NCBI GenBank assembly: GCA_019120675.1 | Contig: DWUQ01000018.1 | Span: 1-18,293 of the forward strand | From: Candidatus Paenalcaligenes intestinipullorum | GTDB lineage: Bacteria; Pseudomonadota; Gammaproteobacteria; Burkholderiales; Burkholderiaceae_B | DNA: 18,293 bases | Reading direction: 5' to 3' | Shown: piece after piece, positions 1 to 7,445 of the stretch | Layout of the letters: every line of letters starts with the position of its first letter | Position numbering within the stretch: the stretch's first letter is position 1 | Program-made: the position numbers and the translations under genes | Notes under the pieces: model-generated | Told to the model about the DNA's origin: nothing | The model's input: only the letters and a program-made list of their open reading frames with translations | Databases searched by the model: none

Positions 1-1446
1 ACCTACACTGCCTTCTAAACTAACGCCAAGAAGATTCTGGGCCTCGACCGCAAACTCCATGGGCAACTCTTTAATTACGTCTTTGCAAAACCCATTCACA
101 ATCATCGATACCGCGTCCTCGGCCAAAATGCCTCGCTGCATGGCGTAAAACAATTGGTCCTCACCAATACGCGATGCGGTGGCCTCGTGTTCAACATTGG
201 CGGTAGGATTTTGTACTTCCATGGTCGGGAACGTGTGCGCGGAACACTCTTTACCAATTAAGAGGGAATCACATTGGGTAAAATTACGAGCGTTTTCAGC
301 CTTGGGCGTAATGCGCACTAAACCACGATAGGTATTCATGCCTTGTCCAGCAGAAATACCCTTGGAAATAATGGTGCTGCGGGTGTTTTTGCCCATGTGA
401 ATCATCTTGGTGCCGGTATCGGCTTGCTGGCGATGATTGCTGAGTGCAACGGAATAAAACTCGCCCACTGAGTCGTCACCTCGTAATACAACACTGGGGT
501 ACTTCCACGTGATGGAAGACCCTGTTTCGACTTGGGTCCAAGAAATATGCGAGCGCGCACCACGACATTCGCCACGCTTGGTGACGAAATTATAAATGCC
601 CCCTACGCCGTCATTGTCGCCGGGGTACCAGTTCTGTACGGTTGAGTACTTAATTTTGGCATCGTCTAGAGCCACCAGCTCGACGACGGCCGCATGCAGC
701 TGGTTTTCTTTACGCATGGGCGCCGTACAGCCTTCGAGGTAGCTGACGGAGGCGCCCTCTTCGGCGATGATTAACGTACGCTCAAATTGACCGGTATCGG
801 GGGAATTGATGCGGAAGTAAGTAGACAGCTCCATGGGGCATTTAACACCCTTAGGAATGTAAACAAACGACCCATCCGAAAACACGGCTGAATTTAAGGC
901 AGCATAAAAGTTATCGCCTGGCGGCACCACCGTACCTAAGTACTGACGAATCAGATCGGGGTATTTGCGCACGGCTTCGGAAAAGGAACAGAAAATAACC
1001 CCGACCTCTTCGAGCTGTTTTTTGAACGTGGTGGCCACAGATACCGAGTCAAATACCGCATCCACGGCCACCCCAGCCAAACGAGCCCGCTCATGTAGGG
1101 GCACACCAAGCTTTTCGTAGGTACGTAATAATTCAGGATCGACTTCATCTAAGCTTTTGGGGCCATCGGCCTTGCTTTTAGGGGCAGAATAATAGCTGAT
1201 GTCTTGGAAGTCGACCGGGGGGTATTTCACGACAGACCAAGTGGGCTCGGTCATCGTGAGCCATTGCTCATAAGCTTTTAGACGCCATTCGAGCATAAAC
1301 TCGGGCTCTTGCTTTTTGGCTGAAATTAAGCGAATGGTGTCTTCGTTTAAGCCTTTAGGTATGGTGATGGATTCGATTTCCGTCACAAAACCTGCCTCGT
1401 ATTCTCGGTCGAGAAAGGTATCGAGGTGCTCGTTGACAGTACTCAT
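1..1446 (-). CDS. sufB: SufB, Fe-S cluster scaffold subunit (stop codon outside window)
   Basis: SufB forms the SufBC2D scaffold in the cytoplasm that builds Fe-S clusters from sulfur delivered by SufS/SufE. The minus-strand frame is open from the ATG at 1446 to base 1, giving 482 residues without a stop. The last visible residues (LEGSVG) match the usual SufB C-terminus, so only the stop codon is probably missing. Visible family motifs include VPPGDNFYAALNSAVFSDGS, YLEGCTAPMRKENQLHAAVVE, and the core residues C392 (in TQCDS) and E419-H420-E421 (in VEHEA). By spacing these correspond to E. coli SufB C405 and E432-H433-E434. The start codon overlaps the stop of the upstream Rrf2 regulator as ATGA, so translation is probably coupled. 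sufC, sufD and sufS would be expected beyond the left edge. The call is secure. Confidence 0.97.
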   Translation of the reverse strand, partial: MSTVNEHLDTFLDREYEAGFVTEIESITIPKGLNEDTIRLISAKKQEPEFMLEWRLKAYEQWLTMTEPTWSVVKYPPVDFQDISYYSAPKSKADGPKSLDEVDPELLRTYEKLGVPLHERARLAGVAVDAVFDSVSVATTFKKQLEEVGVIFCSFSEAVRKYPDLIRQYLGTVVPPGDNFYAALNSAVFSDGSFVYIPKGVKCPMELSTYFRINSPDTGQFERTLIIAEEGASVSYLEGCTAPMRKENQLHAAVVELVALDDAKIKYSTVQNWYPGDNDGVGGIYNFVTKRGECRGARSHISWTQVETGSSITWKYPSVVLRGDDSVGEFYSVALSNHRQQADTGTKMIHMGKNTRSTIISKGISAGQGMNTYRGLVRITPKAENARNFTQCDSLLIGKECSAHTFPTMEVQNPTANVEHEATASRIGEDQLFYAMQRGILAEDAVSMIVNGFCKDVIKELPMEFAVEAQNLLGVSLEGSVG

Positions 1447-1937
1447 TTAAGAAACTCCACATTGGAAGTGCACGCCGTAGAAACGGTGGCCGTCGTATTA
1501 AGGGTGTGCTGAGTGAGGGGAAATTCCGTAGGCACCGAACGCACCATATCTGCCACACTGACTTGTTCGAGGGTGTGGCGTATAATGTCGTTGATCCGCT
1601 GCCAGTTGCTGCGCACGTGGCAGTCGGCTTCGACCGTACAGGAGCCAGGTGTGGCAACGCATTCAGTCAGTCCAAAGGGCTGTTCATCCAGCGCATCAAT
1701 GACTTGAGCCATGGTGATTTCGTTTGCTGGGCGAGCCAAGGCATAGCCGCCCTTAGCACCACGGGTACTAACGACAAGTTTGTCTTGGCTAAGTAGCTTC
1801 AGCACTTTACTAACTGTGGGCTGCCCTAATCCCAGCAACGCGGCCAGCTCCGACGCGCTAAAAACGCGTTGCGGATCATTGGCCATGTGCGTGAGGACTA
1901 GTGTGCCGTAGTCCATAATTTTGCTGATGCGCAGCAT
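1443..1937 (-). CDS. Rrf2-family (IscR-like) Fe-S regulator of the suf operon
   Basis: The 164-residue protein has an N-terminal winged helix (about residues 1-80; recognition region around TVSKVLKLLS, wing around TRGAKGGYALAR). Three cysteines follow, C93, C100 and C106, next to H107. E. coli IscR ligates its 2Fe-2S cluster with C92, C98, C104 and H107, so this layout fits an Fe-S-sensing regulator, although the first spacing is one residue longer. The sequence resembles the SUF-specific Rrf2 regulators found at the head of suf operons in Xanthomonas and betaproteobacteria. The ATG at 1937 is preceded by GAGAG. The stop overlaps the sufB start by four bases. The inferred role is feedback control of suf by cluster supply through the palindrome at 1964-1990. 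The C-terminal tail after about residue 140 is poorly conserved in appearance. Confidence 0.93.
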   Translation of the reverse strand: MLRISKIMDYGTLVLTHMANDPQRVFSASELAALLGLGQPTVSKVLKLLSQDKLVVSTRGAKGGYALARPANEITMAQVIDALDEQPFGLTECVATPGSCTVEADCHVRSNWQRINDIIRHTLEQVSVADMVRSVPTEFPLTQHTLNTTATVSTACTSNVEFLK

Positions 1938-1963
1938 TCATCTCTCGGAAAATTGACAATAGC

Positions 1964-1996
1964 CATATAGTACCGCTTTGGTACTATATGCGTCAA
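1964..1996 (-). promoter_or_regulatory. Promoter with palindromic operator for the Rrf2-sufB operon
   Basis: A perfect 11-base inverted repeat (CATATAGTACC at 1964-1974, GGTACTATATG at 1980-1990, 5-base spacer) lies 27 bases upstream of the regulator start. On the minus strand it coincides with a promoter: -35 TTGACG (1996-1991), an 18-base spacer and -10 TACTAT (1972-1967). The repeat therefore covers the spacer and the -10. The overall length of 27 bases is similar to IscR-type sites. No T-run follows on either strand, so it does not look like a terminator. The inferred function is autorepression by the Rrf2 protein; the specific binder is not proven by sequence. Confidence 0.7.
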
Positions 1997-2004
1997 ACAA
2001 AGCT

Positions 2005-3777
2005 CTAGGATTCTTGCTGCAACGCCCACATTGCGGCATATTTGCCGCCTTTAGCCAACAATTGCTGATGCGTTCCTTGCTCAACAATCGTGCCTTTTTC
2101 CATAACAATAATTTGATCAGCGTCCACGACCGTGGATAAGCGGTGGGCAATAATCAAGGTCGTACGGTTACGCGAGATCAAATTGAGCTCTTCTTGGATG
2201 GCTCGTTCGGTTTGGGTATCCAAGGCACTGGTGGCCTCATCCAAGATCAGCAAGGGGGGATTTTTTAAAAATGTGCGAGCAATGGCAACGCGCTGCTTTT
2301 CACCGCCAGAAAGCTTAAGACCACGCTCCCCCACAATAGTGTGATAGCCATCGGGCTGCTGGCGAATAAATTCATCAATACGCGCTGCTTTGGCAGCGGC
2401 CACCACATCCGCTTCGCTGGCGTCGGGCTTACCATAGGCAATATTATGATAAATCGTATCGTTAAACAGCACCGTGTCTTGGGGCACAATACCAATATGA
2501 GCGCGCAAGCTAGTTTGAGTATAGGCCTGTATAGCACGGCCATTTAAATAGATCGTGCCCTGATTAACATCATAAAAACGAAACAACAACCGCGATAGTG
2601 TGGATTTACCTGCCCCTGAAGCGCCCACCACCGCTAAGGTTTTACCTTGAGGCAAATCGAAACTGACGTCCTTAAGCACTTGACGTCGTTCGTCATAGCT
2701 AAAACTGACGTGTTCAAAGCGAACCGACGCCACATCATCGACCCATTGGATGGCCTCTGGCTGATCGGTGACTTCTTGCTCTTGCTCCATCAGTCGGAAC
2801 ATCCGCTCCATGTCGGTGAGCGCATGACGGATTTCTCGATACACAAAGCCTAAAAAATTCAAGGGCGCGTAGAGCTGAGTTAAATAAGCCGAAACCAGCA
2901 CCACATCCCCAACGCTCAGTTCACGCTGCACCACACCTTTGGCCGACATCCACAGCAATACCACCATCCCAAACGTGATAATGACTGCTTGCCCCATATT
3001 TAGCAGGCTCAAAGAAACCTGATTGCGCACGGAGGCTTGCGCCCATTTCTCTAGGCTTTGGTCATAGCGATTGAGCTCATACTCCTCACAGCCAAAGTAT
3101 TTAACGGTCTCATAATTGAGTAACGCATCAATCGCGCGTGTGCTGGCACGGCTGTCCAATTCATTCATAGTCCGGCGATAGCGCATACGCTTTTCAGTTA
3201 CGACTAAAGTAAAAACAATATAAGCCGTGACGGTTGCTAAGGTAATGGCAGCAAAGGGCCAGTCAAAATTCCACAGTAAAATCCCCGCGACCAGCGCAAT
3301 TTCAAACAGCGTGGGTACGATATTGAACAGCGTAAAGGTTAAAAGAAAGCTAATGCCTTTGGTGCCTCGATCAATATCGCGACTGAGGCCACCGGTCTGT
3401 CGATTCAAATGAAAACGCAATGAAAGCTGAAATAAATGGGTGAACACCTGGGTCGCAATGCGACGAATGGCCCCTTGGGTGACTGGAGCAAAAAACACAT
3501 CGCGCAACTCCGCCAACACACCGGAAAACAATCGAGCGGCCCCATAACCCACCAGAGCGGCCACGGGCAACACTAAAGCCGTAGGCGGTAACCCGAGCTG
3601 ATCAATGATGTCTTTGAGGTACAACGGCATCAAAACCGTAGCAATTTTGGCGCTAATCAAACAGGCTAGAGCCATGAGCACCCGCCAGCGATAATGCCAG
3701 ATATAGGGAAAAAGAAAACGCAGACTTTTTAGGGCATCGTTTTTCGTAGGGGCCACAGGTTGAGCAGATGCTTTCAT
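2005..3777 (-). CDS. Atm1-type ABC exporter (fused permease and ATPase half-transporter)
   Basis: This 590-residue inner-membrane half-transporter should work as a homodimer. Residues about 25-330 form the type-1 exporter membrane domain. The ATPase domain (about 352-585) carries Walker A GASGAGKST (385-393), Q-loop Q433, signature LSGGE (489-493), Walker B LLILDE ending in D513-E514, and switch H545. The NYETVKYFG motif at 221-229 is characteristic of the Atm1/HMT1 family, whose members export glutathione-linked or sulfur compounds tied to Fe-S assembly and metal detoxification. It lies upstream of the suf regulator in the same direction with 67 bases between, which supports a link to Fe-S metabolism. 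That gap contains a promoter, so the genes may not be strictly cotranscribed. No clear Shine-Dalgarno sequence precedes the ATG at 3777. The exact substrate cannot be told from sequence. Confidence 0.93.
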   Translation of the reverse strand: MKASAQPVAPTKNDALKSLRFLFPYIWHYRWRVLMALACLISAKIATVLMPLYLKDIIDQLGLPPTALVLPVAALVGYGAARLFSGVLAELRDVFFAPVTQGAIRRIATQVFTHLFQLSLRFHLNRQTGGLSRDIDRGTKGISFLLTFTLFNIVPTLFEIALVAGILLWNFDWPFAAITLATVTAYIVFTLVVTEKRMRYRRTMNELDSRASTRAIDALLNYETVKYFGCEEYELNRYDQSLEKWAQASVRNQVSLSLLNMGQAVIITFGMVVLLWMSAKGVVQRELSVGDVVLVSAYLTQLYAPLNFLGFVYREIRHALTDMERMFRLMEQEQEVTDQPEAIQWVDDVASVRFEHVSFSYDERRQVLKDVSFDLPQGKTLAVVGASGAGKSTLSRLLFRFYDVNQGTIYLNGRAIQAYTQTSLRAHIGIVPQDTVLFNDTIYHNIAYGKPDASEADVVAAAKAARIDEFIRQQPDGYHTIVGERGLKLSGGEKQRVAIARTFLKNPPLLILDEATSALDTQTERAIQEELNLISRNRTTLIIAHRLSTVVDADQIIVMEKGTIVEQGTHQQLLAKGGKYAAMWALQQES

Positions 3778-3896
3778 TGGAAATTAATAATAAAACCTAG
3801 ATGCGTAACAGAGTATTCGCTGACTACAATATTGTAAGCGTAGCCACTACAATAGAGCCTTTTAATTCTTGCTAACTTTTTGCCCCTCGCAACACT
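3778..3896. promoter_or_regulatory. Divergent intergenic region with repeats
   Basis: This 119-base gap separates the minus-strand exporter from the plus-strand sigma/anti-sigma gene and must hold promoters for both. It contains a perfect 12-base palindrome, TACAATATTGTA (3825-3836), and a 9-base direct repeat, ACTACAATA, at 3823-3831 and 3846-3854, 23 bases apart (about two helical turns). TACAAT could serve as a -10 element at 3825 or 3848 on the plus strand, but I see no convincing -35 at proper spacing for either. The repeats may be operator sites; the binding protein is unknown. Confidence 0.4.
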
Positions 3897-5768
3897 ATGG
3901 CCTTACCTCGCTTCGATTATGCTCACGCTTTGCACCAATGTGCTCAAGGCAATGCCACCGCTTTGCAACGTCTGTACGAACACGAGTCACCACGCATGCT
4001 CGCGCATGGGTTCTCGGTGCTGAATAGCCGCAGCGAAGCCGAAGAGTTAGTCCGGGAAACCTTTATTTTGTGCTGGAAAAATGCGTTAGGCTTTGACCCT
4101 CAGCTCGGAGACGGTCAAGCTTGGGTGTATAGCATCTTACGCTATCGCAGCCAACAGCGCCTTAAACACCGTCCACCTCATCGTGCACCCAGCCATATTC
4201 CTTCGAATCTTTCCCCTAACGGCGAGGCGCCTGAGTTTTTAAGAGCGGTGGCACGCCTTGATGCGAGCTCTCAGCACGCGTTGTTAATGGCTTATCTACA
4301 AGGTAGCTCTTATACAGAGATCGGGCAGAGGCTAGATACTAGCCCGAGCCAAGTTCGCTTGCGCCTTCGTGCTGCATTAGGCCAACTGGCCCAAACAATC
4401 AGCACTTGGCATGGCAGCATTCTAAACGAACAGCAACTCTTAATCGCCGAATACACCTTGGGGCTGCTGCAAGGCAATGAGCAGCAAAACATTCAACAGC
4501 TTTTACAGAGCAACGACCAAGCCGCCCAAGAGTCCCTACGCTGGGAAAAGGAGCTGATCCAGCTCAATACTACGTTGTTGCTTGATCCGCCCAATGAGCA
4601 GCTACTCTGGCGTATTCAAACAGCGTTAGGCCATGAAACCTTACCCTTAGGCCGAGCACCCGAGCCCTACCCTCAACACCCCGAGTTTCTGCCTCCTTTG
4701 CGCAAAGCGGACGCAGCCTCCAGCTTATCGATCCCTCAGGCCGATGAGTCCCCGCTCAATACTTCGGACACTGGCGCCACAACCGCTGATGCCAGCCCCG
4801 CTCCAACCACTGCACCCGTTAATCAGGATGCCTTAGTCACGCCCCCTGCTGGCGCACAGGCACCCGCTTCATCAACCTCTAGACATCACGAAAGCGCGGC
4901 ACCGGACAGTGAAAAAAAACCAACTGGTGGTTTTTTTAAAAAGTGGGCGTCCAAACGCACTTCTACCTCGACCATTGCGCTTGAGAAAAACGAACCCAGT
5001 TTTGGGGGCAATACCCCCTCAGAAACGCAGTCATCAGCACAATCGACACCGGACGTTCCGCACCCTACCGTAAGCGCTTCTACGCCAGCCACAGCGTCGT
5101 CCTCGCACTCGACCAAAAACAATACGGCCCTACCACCCAGAGCCCACAGCGCTGCCTCACACCCCAATTCAGCATCGGCTGTTGCCCCTTCAAGACCGTT
5201 AACTAACGCTCAGCATGTGCCCGCCTCAGAGCCTGCGGAACCCTCTGCACTACCACCGGCAAGCACTGGCAATAAAAGTGCTTTTTTCTGGCGGCTGACT
5301 GCTTTGGCTTGCGCGGTCGTTGCGGTCGCTTTTGGTGCCAAGATCGCCCTCACCTCGCCCGAACCCCCCATTAATGTTATTGAAGTCGCGCCACGCCAAG
5401 CGGCTATTTTGCTCGCGCCTGGGGAATCCTCAACACCAGGTTGGCTTGTAACGGTCGATCCAGAAGGCAATGTACTGCTCAATCCGCAAGTCACTACTGA
5501 TCTTAATGACGATCAAAGTGCACAACTGTGGACCGCTGACGCTCAAGCGCAAGGCTTACGCTCATTGGGTTTAATTAACCCCAACCGTCCAGTGGCCTTA
5601 GCTGCCGACAAGATTGGCGCGATCGAAACGGGGCAAATTTTTGAAATCACCCTTGAAGCCAAAGGCGGCTCCAGCTCGGGGCGTCCAAAAGGGCCAATAC
5701 TTTTTATAGGACGGATGGTGGATTTTGGTGAAGCCCCCCAACCCTTAGCCGATGAGCAAAGCTTATAA
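3897..5768 (+). CDS. Fused ECF sigma factor and membrane RskA-like anti-sigma factor
   Basis: One uninterrupted 623-codon frame holds two proteins that are normally separate. Residues about 20-90 are sigma region 2 (EAEELVRETFILCWKNALGF). Residues about 112-168 are sigma region 4, with a helix-turn-helix around SYTEIGQRLDTSPSQVRLRL. From about 176 a zincless anti-sigma domain begins (LLIAEYTLGLLQGNEQQ, through about 245). Residues 246-460 are a Ser/Pro/Ala/Thr-rich, probably disordered linker. A single membrane helix lies at about 463-484. Residues about 495-608 resemble the RskA C-terminal domain (ILLAPGE, GWLVTVDPEGNVLLNP, GPILFIGRMV) and should be periplasmic. I find no in-frame ATG or GTG near the junction and no Shine-Dalgarno sequence for a separate anti-sigma start; a TTG at residue 188 lies inside the domain. 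The first in-frame ATG is 3897, because TAA stands in frame 24 bases upstream. Inferred: a membrane-tethered sigma factor released by proteolysis or a signal. The regulon is unknown. Confidence 0.85.
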   Translation: MALPRFDYAHALHQCAQGNATALQRLYEHESPRMLAHGFSVLNSRSEAEELVRETFILCWKNALGFDPQLGDGQAWVYSILRYRSQQRLKHRPPHRAPSHIPSNLSPNGEAPEFLRAVARLDASSQHALLMAYLQGSSYTEIGQRLDTSPSQVRLRLRAALGQLAQTISTWHGSILNEQQLLIAEYTLGLLQGNEQQNIQQLLQSNDQAAQESLRWEKELIQLNTTLLLDPPNEQLLWRIQTALGHETLPLGRAPEPYPQHPEFLPPLRKADAASSLSIPQADESPLNTSDTGATTADASPAPTTAPVNQDALVTPPAGAQAPASSTSRHHESAAPDSEKKPTGGFFKKWASKRTSTSTIALEKNEPSFGGNTPSETQSSAQSTPDVPHPTVSASTPATASSSHSTKNNTALPPRAHSAASHPNSASAVAPSRPLTNAQHVPASEPAEPSALPPASTGNKSAFFWRLTALACAVVAVAFGAKIALTSPEPPINVIEVAPRQAAILLAPGESSTPGWLVTVDPEGNVLLNPQVTTDLNDDQSAQLWTADAQAQGLRSLGLINPNRPVALAADKIGAIETGQIFEITLEAKGGSSSGRPKGPILFIGRMVDFGEAPQPLADEQSL

Positions 5769-5813
5769 GAAAAGCGTCACCGCATCATGCAAAATCTTGG
5801 CTCGCTCATAGCC

Positions 5814-6647
5814 TCAAGCATTCTCTGATTTAGCCTTAGCTTTGTCTTGATCTTGCAACCAGTCCAGCTCCGCAGGGGTAAAGCCAGCCTTTAAGCGCGC
5901 CGGAATATTGAAAGGGCCCCGAAGACGTGGGGCCCGATACTGGATCGCTAATTGGGGGTACTCGGTTAAGGGATCGTGCTTAAATTCGGCAGCAAGCCGT
6001 CGGTACCAGTAGTTACCCAACGCCACATGCCCTACCTCATCACGCAAAATAATATCTAAAATTTCCGCAGCGGCCTGATCCCCAGCTTTTGCCAGCTTGT
6101 TGCGGACAATCGGGCAGGCATCCAACCCACGCGCTTCCAAGGTACGTGGCACCAAAGCCAGCCGGGCCAAAAGATCCTCTTTGGTACGCTCCGCCATATC
6201 CCATAAGCCATCGTGGGCAGGAAAAGATCCATAATCGTAGCCCAACTGCAGCAGATGCTGGCGCAACAAGTTGAAATGAACCACCTCCTCGTACGCCACC
6301 GTCAACCAGCCACCATAAAAGGATTCGGGTAAGTTGGGGTAACGCCAAATAATGTCGAGTGCTAAGTTGATGGCATTGAACTCGATATGCGCGAGTGCGT
6401 GCACCAGACCCGCACGCCCCTCTACGGTGCCAAGTCCGCGTTGAGGCACGTGTTGGGGGGCAACAATAGTCGGTTGTGTTGGTCGGCCTGGCAAAAGGCT
6501 TGGTTCTGGGTAGACCGCTAGGGGATCGATATGCGCCACAGGTCGTGTGTGCAGGTCAATCACCATTTGGCTTTTTAATGCGGGGTCAGGTTCCTGAAGC
6601 GCTTCGCGAGCGAGCCTGCGCAAGCACTGTGAGAGGGTCTCAGACAT
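5814..6647 (-). CDS. DUF455 family ferritin-like protein
   Basis: This 277-residue protein belongs to the DUF455 ferritin-like family, related in fold to the diiron tRNA hydroxylase MiaE. Candidate metal ligands fall in three helices: H87-x-E89 (HAHIEFNAINLALD), E120/E121 with H124 (AYEEVVHF), and E204 with H207 (RDEVGHVALG). This suggests a four-helix diiron site. The N-terminal 75 residues are Pro-rich and the C-terminus is Lys-rich. No enzymatic reaction is established for the family, so none is assigned. The gene follows the MerR gene with an 18-base gap and could share its transcript. It converges on the plus-strand sigma/anti-sigma gene with 45 bases between stops, and I see no clear terminator there. 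The start is chosen as the only ATG giving the full N-terminus; no Shine-Dalgarno sequence is visible. Confidence 0.88.
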   Translation of the reverse strand: MSETLSQCLRRLAREALQEPDPALKSQMVIDLHTRPVAHIDPLAVYPEPSLLPGRPTQPTIVAPQHVPQRGLGTVEGRAGLVHALAHIEFNAINLALDIIWRYPNLPESFYGGWLTVAYEEVVHFNLLRQHLLQLGYDYGSFPAHDGLWDMAERTKEDLLARLALVPRTLEARGLDACPIVRNKLAKAGDQAAAEILDIILRDEVGHVALGNYWYRRLAAEFKHDPLTEYPQLAIQYRAPRLRGPFNIPARLKAGFTPAELDWLQDQDKAKAKSENA

Positions 6648-6665
6648 AACAAGGCACGCTGAGAC

Positions 6666-7058
6666 TTAAGGTAAGGTTTGCTCTAAAGCCTGGGTGAGAG
6701 ACGTATGCAAATCGTTTAGGTCTTTGCGCAAGGCTTGTAATTCGGAACCACTGAGGCGTACGGCCGCCTCGGAATCAAAGGCCACTTCGGTTTTTTCGCC
6801 TAAGCGATTACGTGCGCCGCTAATCGTGAACCCTTCTTCGTAGAGCAGTTTGCGTATACGACGAATCAGCAAGACCTCGTGATGCTGATAATAGCGACGA
6901 TTGCCTCGACGCTTGACGGGCTTGAGCTGAGTGAATTCTTGTTCCCAATAGCGCAAGACATGCGGCTTGACCCCACAAAGCTCACTCACTTCACCAATAG
7001 TAAAGTAACGCTTGGCTGGAATAGGTGGCAACGCAGGGGCTTGATCCGTATCAGTCAT
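6666..7058 (-). CDS. MerR-family transcriptional regulator downstream of ihfA
   Basis: The protein has 130 residues with a MerR-type winged helix-turn-helix at about 18-87 (YFTIGEVSELCGVKPHVLRY, then RRGNRRYYQHHEV). A short predicted coiled coil follows at about 101-127 and would dimerise it. There is no C-terminal effector domain and no cysteine cluster, so a metal-sensing role is not supported. A MerR gene of this size directly after ihfA is a conserved feature of beta- and gammaproteobacterial pheST-ihfA loci; its targets are not generally known. The gene lies 51 bases after ihfA on the same strand, so cotranscription is likely. Confidence 0.92.
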   Translation of the reverse strand: MTDTDQAPALPPIPAKRYFTIGEVSELCGVKPHVLRYWEQEFTQLKPVKRRGNRRYYQHHEVLLIRRIRKLLYEEGFTISGARNRLGEKTEVAFDSEAAVRLSGSELQALRKDLNDLHTSLTQALEQTLP

Positions 7059-7109
7059 AGCAAGTCGTAGAAATAAGTAAATTAAAGGTTATCGCCTACT
7101 AAAAAGCAG

Positions 7110-7424
7110 TCAGCGCTCGGCTGGTAGTTCCACATGCTCGACGGCTGCTTTTAGCTTTTGGCTCGCATGAAAGGTTACCACGCGACGTGCTGAAATGGGG
7201 ATCAGCTCGCCGGTTTTAGGATTGCGTCCGGGACGCGGAGGCTTATCGCGTACTTGGAAGTTACCAAAACCTGATAACTTTACCTCATCACCTGCTTCTA
7301 AGGCATTACGAATTTCAACAAAAAATGTATCCACCAGATCCTTAGCTTCGCGTTTATTTAAACCCACTTGCTCGAATAACAACTCTGTTAACTCAGCCTT
7401 GGTCAATGTGCGAGATTCATTCAT
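7110..7424 (-). CDS. ihfA: Integration host factor subunit alpha
   Basis: IHF-alpha pairs with IHF-beta to bend DNA sharply in recombination, replication and transcription. The frame extends to a GTG at 7445 directly after the pheT stop, but the ATG at 7424 is the better start. AGGAAG stands nine bases upstream of it, and the resulting 104-residue protein (MNESRTLTKAELTELLF) matches the family length of about 100. The HU/IHF fold is complete. The DNA-intercalating arm RPGRNPKTGE is intact, followed by IPISARRVVTFHASQKLK. Separation from pheT is 21 bases, consistent with the conserved pheT-ihfA operon. Confidence 0.96.
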   Translation of the reverse strand: MNESRTLTKAELTELLFEQVGLNKREAKDLVDTFFVEIRNALEAGDEVKLSGFGNFQVRDKPPRPGRNPKTGELIPISARRVVTFHASQKLKAAVEHVELPAER

Positions 7425-7445
7425 AAAACTAGACTTCCTAATCAC

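Noticed and set aside
1506..1796. Plus-strand ORF opposite the Rrf2 regulator
   Set aside because: It is a shadow of a well-supported gene, with no family resemblance.
1938..2004. Terminator between the exporter and the Rrf2 regulator
   Set aside because: The strong palindrome there has no following T-run on either strand and coincides with -35/-10 elements.
6637..6665. GTCTCA/TGAGAC inverted repeat around the DUF455 start codon
   Set aside because: Only six pairs with a long loop; it is expected by chance at this scale.
7110..7445. Longer ihfA starting at GTG 7445
   Set aside because: The ATG at 7424 has AGGAAG at good distance; in the longer version that same sequence would be coding.
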